Positions 50,382-59,659 of a DNA stretch of 64,000 nucleotides are shown piece by piece. A program made the position numbers and the translations under genes. How positions within the stretch are numbered: position 1 is the first letter of the stretch; every line of letters starts with the position of its first letter. The DNA is from CAXTEJ01 sp964243295 (lineage in GTDB: Bacteria; Actinomycetota; Actinomycetes; Actinomycetales; Angustibacteraceae). The stretch lies in NCBI GenBank assembly GCA_964243295.1, contig CAXTEJ010000003.1:1-64000 (forward strand), read 5' to 3'. A model generated the notes under the pieces. That model made no database searches. It worked only from the letters and a program-made list of their open reading frames with translations, and was not told where the DNA came from.

Positions 50382-51503
50382 GTGAGCGAGATCGAGATCG
50401 GGCGCGGCAAGCGCGGACGTCGGGCGTACTCCTTCGACGACATCGCGGTGGTGCCGAGCCGGCGCACGCGCGACCCCGAGGAGGTGTCGGTCGCCTGGCA
50501 GATCGACGCCTACCGCTTCGAGCTGCCGGTCGTGGCGGCGCCGATGGACTCGGTGATGTCGCCGGCGACGGCGATCGCGCTGGGCAGAGCTGGTGGCCTC
50601 GGCGTCCTCGACCTCGAGGGGCTGTGGACGCGCTACGAGGACCCTGAGCCGCTGCTCGCCGAGATCGCGGGCCTCGAGCCGGCGACGGCGACGCGGCGCA
50701 TGCAGGAGATCTACGCCGAGGAGATCAAGCCCGAGCTGGTCACCGAGCGGCTGCGGCAGGTGCGCGAGGCGGGCGTGACCGTCGCCGGCGCGCTGACTCC
50801 GCAGCGCACGCAGCAGCTGTGGAAGACCGTGGTGGACGCCGGCACCGACCTGTTCCTCATCCGCGGCACGACCGTCAGCGCCGAGCACGTGTCGGGCCGC
50901 ACCGAGCCGCTCAACCTCAAGCGCTTCATCTACGAGCTCGACGTTCCCGTCATCGTGGGCGGCTGCGCGACGTACACGGCGGCGCTACACCTGATGCGCA
51001 CCGGCGCCGCGGGCGTGCTCGTCGGCTTCGGCGGCGGCGCCGCGCACACCACCCGCGTCACCCTCGGCATCCACGCACCGATGGCCACCGCGGTCGCCGA
51101 CGTGGCGGCCGCTCGGCGCGACTACATGGACGAGTCGGGCGGGCGCTACGTGCACGTCATCGCCGACGGCGGCATGGGCCGCTCGGGCGACCTCAGCAAG
51201 GCCGTCGCCTGCGGTGCGGACGCCGTGATGCTGGGTGCCGCCCTCGCGCGCGCCGTCGAGGCCCCCGGCCGGGGCTGGCACTGGGGCCCGGAGGCCCACC
51301 ACGCCCAGCTGCCGCGCGGCGAGCGCGTGCACGTCGGCACGCTTGGGTCGCTCGCCGAGATCCTCGAGGGCCCGGGGCGCGCCGCGGACGGCTCGACCAA
51401 CATCGTCGGCGCGCTGCGCCGGGCGATGGCGACCTGCGGCTACTCCGACCTCAAGGAGTACCAGCGCGTCGAGGTCGTCGTCGCGCCCTACCAGCCGGCC
51501 TGA
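50382..51503 (+). CDS. guaB3: GuaB3 family IMP dehydrogenase-related protein
   Basis: A 373-residue barrel of the actinobacterial GuaB3 family. It begins MSEIEIGRGKRGRRAYSFDD and has VVAAPMDSVMSPATAIALG, then GVLVGFGGGAAHTTR and ADGGMGRSGDLSKAVACGAD. There is no CBS insertion. The usual CxT catalytic loop reads GGAAHTTR, lacking the Cys of true IMPDH (GSICTTR). The family has been linked to GMP reductase activity. It normally follows guaB2 directly. Confidence 0.93.
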   Translation: MSEIEIGRGKRGRRAYSFDDIAVVPSRRTRDPEEVSVAWQIDAYRFELPVVAAPMDSVMSPATAIALGRAGGLGVLDLEGLWTRYEDPEPLLAEIAGLEPATATRRMQEIYAEEIKPELVTERLRQVREAGVTVAGALTPQRTQQLWKTVVDAGTDLFLIRGTTVSAEHVSGRTEPLNLKRFIYELDVPVIVGGCATYTAALHLMRTGAAGVLVGFGGGAAHTTRVTLGIHAPMATAVADVAAARRDYMDESGGRYVHVIADGGMGRSGDLSKAVACGADAVMLGAALARAVEAPGRGWHWGPEAHHAQLPRGERVHVGTLGSLAEILEGPGRAADGSTNIVGALRRAMATCGYSDLKEYQRVEVVVAPYQPA

Positions 51504-51506
51504 GAG

Positions 51507-51527
51507 GGCACATCCCGACCGTGTGCC
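51507..51527 (+). terminator. Weak hairpin after guaB3
   Basis: GGCACA (51507-51512) and TGTGCC (51522-51527) form a 6-bp stem with a 9-nt loop, 3 nt after the stop. A small GCTCGCGACCG direct repeat follows near 51546-51567. Confidence 0.4.
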
Positions 51528-51612
51528 TCCACCGGGCGCGACCGGGCTCGCGACCGGCTCGCGACCGCGTCCGGCCGTAGCCACCGCTCCACCGCGCGCC
51601 TACGGTGAGCAC

Positions 51613-53202
51613 ATGGCCGACACCGTCGTCGATCCCGACACCGACCCGCGCGCCACCTACGCGGTCGACCCCGCGCTCACCCGCCGGCTGGTCGAGCGGG
51701 TCGTGCACGGCCCGCGCCCCGAGCAGGTGACGACGTACGCGCCGTTCACCGGGTCGCCGGTCGCGGTGCTGCCGCTGTCGACCCCCGAGGACGTCGGGGT
51801 CGCCGTGCACGCGGCCCGCGCCGCCCAGCGCAGCTGGTCGCGACTGCCGGTGGCCGACCGCGCGCGGCACTTCGCCCGGCTGCACGACCTCGTCCTCGAC
51901 CACCGCGACGAGCTGCTCGACCTGGTGCAGACCGAGACCGGCAAGGCGCGCGCCCACGCCTTCGAGGAGGTCGCCGACGTCGCGATCATGTCGCTGCACT
52001 ACGCGCGCAAGGGGCCGGCGTACCTGCGCAGCCACCGGCGGCAGGGCGCGTTCCCGCTGCTTTCCGACGCCCGCGAGGTGCTCCACCCCAAGGGTGTCGT
52101 CGGCGTCGTCGCTCCGTGGAACTACCCGCTCACGCTCGCCGTGACCGACGTCGTGCCGGCGCTGGTCGCGGGCAACGCCGTGGTGCTCAAGCCGGACACG
52201 CAGACCGCGCTCACGGCGCTGCGGGCTGTCGAGCTGCTGGTCGAGGCGGGCGTGCCCGAGGGCCTGGTGCAGGTGGTGCTGGGCGACGGCCCGGTCATCG
52301 GGTCGGCGGTCGTCGCAAAGACCGACTTCGTCTGCTTCACCGGTTCGACCGCCACGGGCCGGGTCGTCGCGGCCCAGGCCGGCGAGCGGCTGGTCGGTGC
52401 CAGCCTCGAGCTCGGCGGCAAGAACCCGCTCTACGTCGCCGCCGACGCCCACCTCGACCGTGCCGCCGAGGGGGCCGTGCGCGCGTGCTTCGGCAGCGCC
52501 GGCCAGCTGTGCATCTCGGCCGAGCGGATGCTGCTGCACGAGCGCGTCGCCGACGCCTTCCTCGGCCGCTTCCTGCCACGAGTGCGCGCCATGCGGCTGT
52601 CGGCCGGGCTCGACTGGTCGGCCGACTGCGGGTCGCTGATCTCGAAGCGTCAGCTGGACGTCGTCACCGCCCACGTCGACGACGCGCGGTCCAAGGGCGC
52701 CCGGGTGCTCGCCGGCGGACGCCCCCGCCGCGACATCGGCCGCTACTTCTACGAGCCCACGGTGCTCGAGGGCGTCACGCCGGCGATGACCTGCTATGGC
52801 GAGGAGACGTTCGGACCGGTGGTGTCGGTCTACCGCGTGCGCGACGACGACGAGGCGGTGGCGCGGGCCAACGAGGGCGACTACGGCCTCAACGCCAGCA
52901 TCTGGACCCGTGACGTGCGGCGCGGCCGCCGGCTCGCCGAGCGCATCGTCGCCGGCACGGTCAACGTCAACGAGGGCTACGCCGCCGCGTGGGCGAGCGC
53001 CGGCGCGCCGATGGGCGGACGCCGGTCCAGCGGGCTCGGCCGCCGGCACGGCGCCGAGGGCATCACCAAGTACACCGACTCGCAGAACGTCACCGTTCAG
53101 CGGTTGCAGGGTTTCGGCGTCCCGCCGGGCCTCGACGCGCAGCAGTGGGCCACCACGCTGACGTTCGCGCTGCGCGCCCTGAAGACGACGAGGATCCGAT
53201 GA
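51613..53202 (+). CDS. Succinate-semialdehyde dehydrogenase-type aldehyde dehydrogenase
   Basis: A 529-residue NAD(P)-dependent aldehyde dehydrogenase. It has VVGVVAPWNYPLTLAV near 165, the nucleotide loop FTGSTATGRVV, the general base in LELGGKNPLYV, and catalytic Cys in SAGQLCISAERM near 295. It is closest in appearance to actinobacterial GabD2-like enzymes; substrate inferred. The ATG at 51613 follows TACGGT (51601-51606) by 6 nt. It is coupled to the GMC oxidoreductase by an ATGA overlap. Confidence 0.88.
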   Translation: MADTVVDPDTDPRATYAVDPALTRRLVERVVHGPRPEQVTTYAPFTGSPVAVLPLSTPEDVGVAVHAARAAQRSWSRLPVADRARHFARLHDLVLDHRDELLDLVQTETGKARAHAFEEVADVAIMSLHYARKGPAYLRSHRRQGAFPLLSDAREVLHPKGVVGVVAPWNYPLTLAVTDVVPALVAGNAVVLKPDTQTALTALRAVELLVEAGVPEGLVQVVLGDGPVIGSAVVAKTDFVCFTGSTATGRVVAAQAGERLVGASLELGGKNPLYVAADAHLDRAAEGAVRACFGSAGQLCISAERMLLHERVADAFLGRFLPRVRAMRLSAGLDWSADCGSLISKRQLDVVTAHVDDARSKGARVLAGGRPRRDIGRYFYEPTVLEGVTPAMTCYGEETFGPVVSVYRVRDDDEAVARANEGDYGLNASIWTRDVRRGRRLAERIVAGTVNVNEGYAAAWASAGAPMGGRRSSGLGRRHGAEGITKYTDSQNVTVQRLQGFGVPPGLDAQQWATTLTFALRALKTTRIR

Positions 53203-54992
53203 CTCTGACGCCCAGCGTCGACGTCCTCGTCGTGGGCTCGGGTTTCGGCGGATCCGTCGCCGCACTCCGGCTGCGGGAGAAGGGTTACGGCGTCACGGTC
53301 GTCGAGTCCGGACGGCGCTTCGAGGACGCCGACCACGCGCGCACGTCGTGGGACCTGCGCTGCTACCTGTGGGCGCCGCGGCTCGGCTGCTTCGGGGTCC
53401 AGCGCGTGCACCGGCTGCCGGACGTCGTCCTGCTGGCGGGCGCGGGTGTGGGAGGGGGTTCGCTGAACTACGCGAACACCCTGTACGTGCCGCCCAAGGC
53501 GTTCTTCGACGACCCGCAGTGGGCGCACGTCACCGACTGGGCCGACGAGCTCGCGCCCTGGTACGACCAGGCCTCGCGGATGCTGGGCGTGGTGGAGAAC
53601 CCCTGCAGCTCGGTGACCGAGACGGTGATGAAGGCCGTCGCCGACCAGATGGGCGTCGGCCACACGTTCCGCAAGACGCCCGTGGGCGTGTACTTCGGCG
53701 ACCCCGGCGTCACCGCCGCCGACCCCTACTTCGGCGGCGTCGGCCCGACGCGCACCGGCTGCACCGAGTGCGGCAACTGCATGGTGGGGTGCCGCGTCGG
53801 TGCGAAGAACACGTTGCTGAAGAACTACCTCGGGCTCGCCGAGCGCGCCGGCGCGGTCGTCGAGCCGATGCGCACAGTCGTCGACGTCCGGCCGCTCGAC
53901 CCCGCGCGACCGGCGTCCGGCTACGCCGTGACCACCGAGCGCACCGGCGCGTGGCTGCGCAAGGACCGCCGCACCGTCCACGCCGGGCAGGTGGTGCTCG
54001 CGGCCGGCGCCTGGGGCACCCAGCGGTTGCTGCACCGCATGCGCGTCACCGGCGGTCTGCCCGACCTGTCGCCGCGCCTCGGGCAGCTGACCCGCACCAA
54101 CTCCGAGGCGCTCGTCGGCGCCTCGACGGTGCGGGTGCCAGACGACGACCTCACGCGCGGCGTCGCCATCACCTCGTCCTTCCACCCCGACGCGTTCACC
54201 CACGTCGAGAACTGCCGCTACGGCCCGGGCTCCAACGCCATGGGGCTGCTCGCGACGGTGCTCGTCGACGGCGGTGGCCGGCTGCCGCGCTCCCTGCGCT
54301 TCCTGCGCCAGGTGGCGCGTGAGCCCGCGGTCTTCGTCCGCTCGCTGTCGGTGCGGCGGTGGAGCCAGCGCACGGTGATCGGGCTGGTCATGCAGTCGCT
54401 CGACAACTCGATCACGGTCTCGCCGCGGCGGCACCGGCTGCTGGCCCGGCTGGGCCTGGACGAGGTGGGCCTGACCTCGAAGCAGGGGCACGGCGTCCCC
54501 AACCCGAGCTGGATCCCGTTGGCGCACGAGGCGAACCGCCGCATCGCCGCCGAGCTGGCGAGGGCGACCGGCGTGCCCACCGACCCCGGCGGCACCGTCG
54601 GCGACCTGTTCGACGTGCCGCTGACCGCGCACTTCATCGGCGGCTGCCCGATCGGCGACAGTCCCAGCCGCGGCGTGGTCGACCCCTACCAGCGTCTGCA
54701 CGGCTACCCCGGTGTGCACGTCGTCGACGGATCGGCCGTCTCGGCCAACCTCGGGGTCAACCCCTCGCTCACCATCACCGCGCAAGCCGAGCGCGCGATG
54801 TCGTTGTGGCCCAACGCCGGTGACGTCGACGCGCGCCCCGCGCAATCCGAGCCGTACGAGCGGCTGGCCGCCGTCGCCCCACGCTCGCCGCTGGTGCCGA
54901 CGTCCGCGCCGGGCGCCCTGCGGCTGCCGCTCACGGTCGTGGGTGACCCAGCCGGGCGCCGGGGCTCGCGGAGGACGAGGATGGACACATGA
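53199..54992 (+). CDS. GMC oxidoreductase (cholesterol-oxidase-like)
   Basis: A 597-residue FAD protein. It has the dinucleotide loop DVLVVGSGFGGSVAALRL, then LAGAGVGGGSLNYANTL, and the C-terminal GMC block VVDGSAVSANLGVNPSLT. A Cys-rich stretch TGCTECGNCMVGCRVGAK near 187-200 could hold a metal or Fe-S centre. The position after guaB3 is that of choD in mycobacteria. Activity on sterols is not assured. ATGA overlaps on both sides. Confidence 0.88.
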   Translation: MTLTPSVDVLVVGSGFGGSVAALRLREKGYGVTVVESGRRFEDADHARTSWDLRCYLWAPRLGCFGVQRVHRLPDVVLLAGAGVGGGSLNYANTLYVPPKAFFDDPQWAHVTDWADELAPWYDQASRMLGVVENPCSSVTETVMKAVADQMGVGHTFRKTPVGVYFGDPGVTAADPYFGGVGPTRTGCTECGNCMVGCRVGAKNTLLKNYLGLAERAGAVVEPMRTVVDVRPLDPARPASGYAVTTERTGAWLRKDRRTVHAGQVVLAAGAWGTQRLLHRMRVTGGLPDLSPRLGQLTRTNSEALVGASTVRVPDDDLTRGVAITSSFHPDAFTHVENCRYGPGSNAMGLLATVLVDGGGRLPRSLRFLRQVAREPAVFVRSLSVRRWSQRTVIGLVMQSLDNSITVSPRRHRLLARLGLDEVGLTSKQGHGVPNPSWIPLAHEANRRIAAELARATGVPTDPGGTVGDLFDVPLTAHFIGGCPIGDSPSRGVVDPYQRLHGYPGVHVVDGSAVSANLGVNPSLTITAQAERAMSLWPNAGDVDARPAQSEPYERLAAVAPRSPLVPTSAPGALRLPLTVVGDPAGRRGSRRTRMDT

Positions 54993-55921
54993 GCGACGAG
55001 CGCTGGACGCCGGACCGCATCCCGGACCTGCACGGCAGCACGGCGCTGGTCACCGGGGCCAACTCGGGCATCGGCCTGCACACCGCCATCGAGCTGGCCC
55101 GACACGGCGCCCACGTCATCCTGACCAGCCGCGACGCCCATCGCGGCGACGAGGCGCTGGGGCAGGTGCGGGTGCAGGCGCCGGGCTCGTCGGTCGAGCT
55201 GGTGCGGCTCGACCTCGCCGACCTGCAGAGCGTGCGCGACGCGGCGGCCGACGTCCGCGAGCGCCACCCGCAGCTGCAGCTGCTGGTCAACAACGCCGGC
55301 GTCATGGCGCTGCCGCAGCGCCGGCTCACCGCCGACGGCTTCGAGATGCAGCTCGGCACCAACCACCTCGGCCACTTCGCCCTGACGGGGCTGCTGCTGC
55401 CGTCGCTGCTCGCGGCCCCGAGCCGCGTGGTGACGGTGTCGAGCAACGCCCACCGCATGGGCAGCATCAGCTTCGACGACCTGCAGAGCGAGCGCTACAG
55501 CGCCTGGGCCGCCTACGGGCAGAGCAAGCTGGCCAACCTGCTGTTCACGATGGAGCTGCAGCGACGGGCCGACCGGGCAGCCGTCGACGTCACCAGCGTC
55601 GCCGCCCACCCCGGGCTCGCCGCCACCAACCTGATGAGCAGCGGTCCTAGCTCGGTGCCCAGCCTGGTCAGCCGCCTCACCGGGATCGGTATCCGGCTGG
55701 TCGCGCAACCCGCCCAGATGGGTGCGTGGCCGACGCTGTACGCCGCGACCGTGCCCGGCGTCCAGGGTGCGGAGTACATCGGTCCCGCCTCGTTCGGCGG
55801 GTGGCGCGGCCACCCGGCGCGCACCACTGCGAGCCCCAGCGCGTACGACCCGGACGTCGCCACTCAGCTGTGGCAGCGCTCGGTCGATCTCACGGGCGTC
55901 TGCTACGACGCCCTGCAGTAG
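54989..55921 (+). CDS. Short-chain dehydrogenase/reductase
   Basis: A 310-residue SDR. It has the cofactor loop TALVTGANSGIGLHTAIEL near 18, LLVNNAGVMALP near 95, Ser in VTVSSNAHRMG, and the catalytic YGQSKLAN near 175. The sequence resembles retinol-dehydrogenase/WWOX-like SDRs. It is chained to the GMC oxidoreductase gene, so the aldehyde dehydrogenase, oxidase and SDR may act on one pathway. Confidence 0.9.
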   Translation: MSDERWTPDRIPDLHGSTALVTGANSGIGLHTAIELARHGAHVILTSRDAHRGDEALGQVRVQAPGSSVELVRLDLADLQSVRDAAADVRERHPQLQLLVNNAGVMALPQRRLTADGFEMQLGTNHLGHFALTGLLLPSLLAAPSRVVTVSSNAHRMGSISFDDLQSERYSAWAAYGQSKLANLLFTMELQRRADRAAVDVTSVAAHPGLAATNLMSSGPSSVPSLVSRLTGIGIRLVAQPAQMGAWPTLYAATVPGVQGAEYIGPASFGGWRGHPARTTASPSAYDPDVATQLWQRSVDLTGVCYDALQ

Positions 55922-55952
55922 TTTCCGTCCGAGTTTCATGAGAGGAACCGTT

Positions 55953-56237
55953 GTGCCGCAAGCGATCTGGAACGACACCGTCATCGCCGACTCCGACGAC
56001 ACCGTGGTGGTCGAAGGCAACCACTACTTCCCGCGCGCCTCGCTGCGCGACGACGTGCTGCGCCCGAGCAGCACCACCTCGAAGTGCCCGTGGAAGGGCA
56101 CGGCGTCGTACTACTCCCTCGAGCTCGACGGCGCGACAAGCGCCGACGCCGTGTGGTTCTACGGCGAGCCCAAGGACGCCGCGGCGCAGATCCACGACCG
56201 GGTGGCGTTCTGGAAGGACGTGCGAGTCGTCGCGTAG
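55953..56237 (+). CDS. DUF427 domain protein
   Basis: A 94-residue protein of the DUF427 family. It has MPQAIWNDTVIADSDDTVVV, then GNHYFPRASL, CPWKGTASYYSLELDG and WFYGEPKDAAAQIHDRVAFW. The fold is a small beta-barrel; function unknown. The GTG at 55953 has AGAGGAA 5 nt upstream and gives the family's usual N terminus. It is downstream of the SDR gene by 31 nt. Confidence 0.9.
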   Translation: MPQAIWNDTVIADSDDTVVVEGNHYFPRASLRDDVLRPSSTTSKCPWKGTASYYSLELDGATSADAVWFYGEPKDAAAQIHDRVAFWKDVRVVA

Positions 56238-56257
56238 CCCCGCGTCGCTGCCCGCCC

Positions 56258-57196
56258 TCAGCTGAGGTGGCGGGCGAGGAACTCCAGCTGCCCGGGCGCG
56301 AGCGACCGCCAGTAGCCGCCTTCGTGCCGCCCGGGCGACAGCCGGCCCTCCGGCGTCCGGGCGACGGCGGTCCGGTAGACGCGGGTCTGCTCGGCGAACG
56401 GGTCGCTGGTGCCGCACGAGACCTGCAGCGGCACGGACCGCACGCCCGGCCGGCGGGCCAGGTCGCCCCAGCGGTCCCAATCGGCGGCGTCGTCGAAGGA
56501 GTTACGGGCGCTCGCGGCGTAGGTCGCGAACAGCGCTGGGCTGGCGGCCGCGACGCGCAGCCCGCCCAGCCGTCCGGCGTCCGACTCGCGCGCGAGCAGC
56601 AGCGACCCGTAACCCCCCATCGACCAGCCGGTCACACCGATGGTGGCTGTGCTCGGACCCTGCTGCGCCACGCGGGGGAGCAGCTCGTCGGTGATCATCG
56701 CGATCGGGTCCTCGCCGCTCGCGCGCGGGTGGTAGTAGGTGTCGATGCCGCCGTCGACCGACACCAGGGCGAGCGGCGGCCGTCCCGCCGCGACGTGCGC
56801 CGCCAGGTAGCGGTGCAGCCCGAGCAGCACGAACGCGGCCTTCGCGTCCAGCCCCCGACCGTGCAGCACGAGCACCACGGGCAGGCCCTGCGCCGGCACC
56901 CCCGGCGGCGTCGCCAGGCCCCAGGAGACGGTCGTCCACCGTGCCCTGGACGCGAAGCTGCGGTAGGTCAGCGGGCCCGCCGCGACGTCGGGCGGCTGGG
57001 CCGTGACCTCGCCGCGGCCCAGCGCCCGGTCGAGCCGCACCCGCCCGGGCAGCACCTCGGCCTCGACCGCCGCTAGCGTGCCGCCCGCCAGCGCGAGCAC
57101 CCCGAGACCCCCGCCCGCGAGCACGGCGCGGCGGCTGAGGGCACCGTCGTCCGGGCGGCGTCGCTCGGCGGGTCGGGGCACGTCCCAGTTGACCAC
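56258..57196 (-). CDS. Tat-exported alpha/beta hydrolase (esterase-like)
   Basis: A 312-residue protein. The twin-arginine signal SRRAVLAGGGLGVLALAGG spans residues 21-43. The hydrolase domain has VVLVLHGRGLDAKAAF, the nucleophile GWSMGGYGSLLL near 190, and His in GRHEGGYWRSL near the end. It resembles esterase D/mycolyltransferase-like enzymes. It lies 28 nt downstream of the binding protein gene on the same strand and may be part of that transcription unit. The GTG start has no clear SD. Confidence 0.82.
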   Translation of the reverse strand: MVNWDVPRPAERRRPDDGALSRRAVLAGGGLGVLALAGGTLAAVEAEVLPGRVRLDRALGRGEVTAQPPDVAAGPLTYRSFASRARWTTVSWGLATPPGVPAQGLPVVLVLHGRGLDAKAAFVLLGLHRYLAAHVAAGRPPLALVSVDGGIDTYYHPRASGEDPIAMITDELLPRVAQQGPSTATIGVTGWSMGGYGSLLLARESDAGRLGGLRVAAASPALFATYAASARNSFDDAADWDRWGDLARRPGVRSVPLQVSCGTSDPFAEQTRVYRTAVARTPEGRLSPGRHEGGYWRSLAPGQLEFLARHLS

Positions 57197-57224
57197 GTGC
57201 CCCCGCCCACCGAGATCGTGACGC

Positions 57225-58817
57225 TCAGGCGGTGAACCCGATCTGGTCCATGTTGAGCTCGAGCGTCGGTGTGACCTTCGAGCCGGCGACCTTCTTCGTC
57301 ATCAGGTAGTTGAGGGTCTCGTAGTGGACGAAGGCGATCGGGGCCTCCTCGCGCACGACGGCCCGGATCTGGGCGTAGAGCTTCTTGCGCGCCGCCTCGT
57401 CCGTCGTGGCAGCGGCCTGGTCGATCATCGCGTCGACCTCCTTGTTGGCGTAGCCGGTGGTGTTGAGCGGCCCGCCGGAGCGGATGACGAGCGCGTAGAA
57501 GTTGTCGGGGTCGAGCGTGCGCTCCTGGTAGGCGCTGGTGATCTGGTAGTCGCCCTTGGAGAACGCGTCGAACCAGACCGACACGTCGACCTGCTTGATG
57601 CTCATGTCGATGCCGATCGCCTTGAGCTGGTCGCGCACCACCTGGCCGGTCTTGAGCAGCTCGGGGTACTGCGGCAGGCCGAGGTACTCGATGGTCAGCC
57701 CGTCGGCGTAGCCGGCCTTGGCGAGCAGGTCCTTCGCCTTCGCGACGTCCGCGCCGCCGGCGTACGGGTCGACCCCGTCGTACCAGGGAGACCCAGTGGG
57801 CACCTCCTCGACGCCCACCTCGCCGGTGCCGAGGTAGGCGAGGTCGCGGACGGCCTTTCGGTCGAGCGCCCACGCGACCGCCTGCCGCACCTCGAGCTTG
57901 TCGAACGGGGCCTTGCGCGTGTTCATCGCCAGGTAGTCGGGGATGCCGGCCACCGGGCTCGTCGTGTAGGTGAACCGGGGGTCCTTGGACAGGGTCGCGA
58001 CCTGCTGCAGCGGCACCGCGTCGACCCAGTCGAGCTCGCCGGCCGACAGCGCGTCGATGCGGCCCTGGTCGACCAGCAGGAACCGGAAGGTCACCGAGTC
58101 GAGGTAGGGCAGGCCGCTGCGGTGGTAGCCGGCGAACTTCTTCAGCGTGATGTGGTCACCCTGCACCCACTCGACGAACTCGAAGGGGCCGGTCCCGACC
58201 GGCTTGCGCAGCGGGTCGCCGCTCTCGACCGCCTTCTTGTTCACGATCTCGCCGTTGTTGGCGAGGTTGGTCAGGAACGGGCCGTACGGGCTCTTGAGGT
58301 GGAACACCACGGTGGTCGGGCTGGTCGCCTCCACCGAGTCGACCTGGGAGTACAGGCCGGCGTAGGCGCTCGCCGTCTTGGGGTCGAGGATGCGCTCGAA
58401 CGTGTACGTCACGTCGTCCGCCGTGAACTTCTCCCCGTTGTGGAACGTCGCGTTGTCGACCAGCTGGAAGGTCCACGTCCTCTCGTCGTCGGCCTTCCAG
58501 GACGTCGCCAGGTCGCCGACGAACTTGCCGGAGGCGTCGACGTCGACGAGCTTGCTGAAGACGCTGTCGTAGACCTGCGCCCCGGTGTAGACCGACGACG
58601 TCGCGGGGTCCAGCGAGTCCGGCTCGCCGGTGAGCGCGGCACGAAGGTCGCCGCCGGCCTTCGGTGTGGCAGCACCCGTCGCTGACGCGTCGCCCGAGGC
58701 CGACGACCCCGAGCTGCAGGACGCGAGGAGGGCGGGGCCGCCGAGGGTGGCCAGGCCGAGCAGACCGCCGCGCCGCAGCAGGTCTCGACGTGACAGCGCG
58801 CTGGGGCTGGTGCTCAT
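57225..58817 (-). CDS. ABC transporter substrate-binding lipoprotein (family 5)
   Basis: A 530-residue peptide/nickel-type solute-binding protein. It has a Tat signal with lipobox (RRDLLRRGGLLGLATLGG then LLASCSSG, Cys near 34). The mature part contains LTGEPDSLDPATSS, VGTGPFEFVEWVQGD and LAMNTRKAPFDKLEVRQAV. Unusually it is encoded after the permeases and ATPases rather than before them. ATGA overlap with the alpha/beta hydrolase gene. Confidence 0.93.
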   Translation of the reverse strand: MSTSPSALSRRDLLRRGGLLGLATLGGPALLASCSSGSSASGDASATGAATPKAGGDLRAALTGEPDSLDPATSSVYTGAQVYDSVFSKLVDVDASGKFVGDLATSWKADDERTWTFQLVDNATFHNGEKFTADDVTYTFERILDPKTASAYAGLYSQVDSVEATSPTTVVFHLKSPYGPFLTNLANNGEIVNKKAVESGDPLRKPVGTGPFEFVEWVQGDHITLKKFAGYHRSGLPYLDSVTFRFLLVDQGRIDALSAGELDWVDAVPLQQVATLSKDPRFTYTTSPVAGIPDYLAMNTRKAPFDKLEVRQAVAWALDRKAVRDLAYLGTGEVGVEEVPTGSPWYDGVDPYAGGADVAKAKDLLAKAGYADGLTIEYLGLPQYPELLKTGQVVRDQLKAIGIDMSIKQVDVSVWFDAFSKGDYQITSAYQERTLDPDNFYALVIRSGGPLNTTGYANKEVDAMIDQAAATTDEAARKKLYAQIRAVVREEAPIAFVHYETLNYLMTKKVAGSKVTPTLELNMDQIGFTA

Positions 58818-59659
58818 GACGGGGCTCCCTGAGTCTGGGTGGACGTGGTCGACGCGGTGGTGGTCGACGCGGTGGTGACGAAGTCGATGAACGTGGTGTT
58901 GAAGGGTTCGGGTGACTCCCACAGGCACGCGTGGCCGCCGGGCACGGTGGCCCAGCGTGACCCCGGGACGCCGTCGTGCAGCCGCCGGGAGAGCCGGACC
59001 GGGATGAGGATGTCCTCCTCGCCCGCCAGCACCAGGGTGGGCACGGAGATCTGCGCCAGCCGCTCGGTGGTGTCGTGCTGCTGGATGACGGCCAGCTGGG
59101 CGAGGTAGGCGTCGAGCGACATGGGCAGCCCGGCCATCGCCTGCTCGAACTCGGCGGCGTCGTCGGGCCGCTCCTCGAAGAAGGGCACCGTGAACGCCCA
59201 CAGCGCGACGTCGCGCATCACGAACGGAACGCCGTGCGCGACGGCCAGCTCGGCCCACAGGTCGAACATCCGCCCGCAGAACGGCCCGGGCGCGGCGTAG
59301 GTGCACGCCAGGGTGAGCGAGCGCAGGTCCGACTCGTGGGCCAGGGCGTACTCCTGGGCGATCATGCCGCCCATCGAGACGCCCATCAGGTGGAAGTCCG
59401 TGAGGCCCAGGTGGTCGACCAGCGCCTTGGCGTCGTCGGCGAGCAGCCGGGCGCTGTAGGGCCCGGGCGGTGCGTCGGTGCCGCCGATGCCGCGGTTGTC
59501 GAAGCGCAGCACGCGCAGCCCGGCCTCGAGCAGCGCGGGCACCTGGAAGTCCCACGACAGCAGGTCGTCGGCGAGGCCGTTGACCAGCACGACGGTCTGC
59601 TCGCCGTCGCCCTCCAGCTCGTAGCTCATGGTGATGCCGTTGACGTGGGCGGTGGTCAC
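58814..59659 (-). CDS. Cytoplasmic alpha/beta hydrolase inside the transporter operon
   Basis: A 281-residue hydrolase with VVLVNGLADDLLSWDFQ, RFDNRGIGGTDAP, the nucleophile GVSMGGMIAQEYA near 94, acid in LAGEEDILIPV, and His in PGGHACLWES. The fold resembles 3-oxoadipate enol-lactonase-like enzymes. The last 20 residues are Thr/Ser-rich and encoded partly by a 15-bp repeat. GTG has GGGAGGA upstream. It presumably acts on the imported compound. Confidence 0.87.
   Translation of the reverse strand: MTTAHVNGITMSYELEGDGEQTVVLVNGLADDLLSWDFQVPALLEAGLRVLRFDNRGIGGTDAPPGPYSARLLADDAKALVDHLGLTDFHLMGVSMGGMIAQEYALAHESDLRSLTLACTYAAPGPFCGRMFDLWAELAVAHGVPFVMRDVALWAFTVPFFEERPDDAAEFEQAMAGLPMSLDAYLAQLAVIQQHDTTERLAQISVPTLVLAGEEDILIPVRLSRRLHDGVPGSRWATVPGGHACLWESPEPFNTTFIDFVTTASTTTASTTSTQTQGAPS
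58846..58875. repeat. 15-bp tandem repeat, two copies
   Basis: GTGGTCGACGCGGTG at 58846-58860 and 58861-58875. It is in frame within the Thr/Ser tail of the hydrolase, so copy-number change would only alter tail length. Confidence 0.85.
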
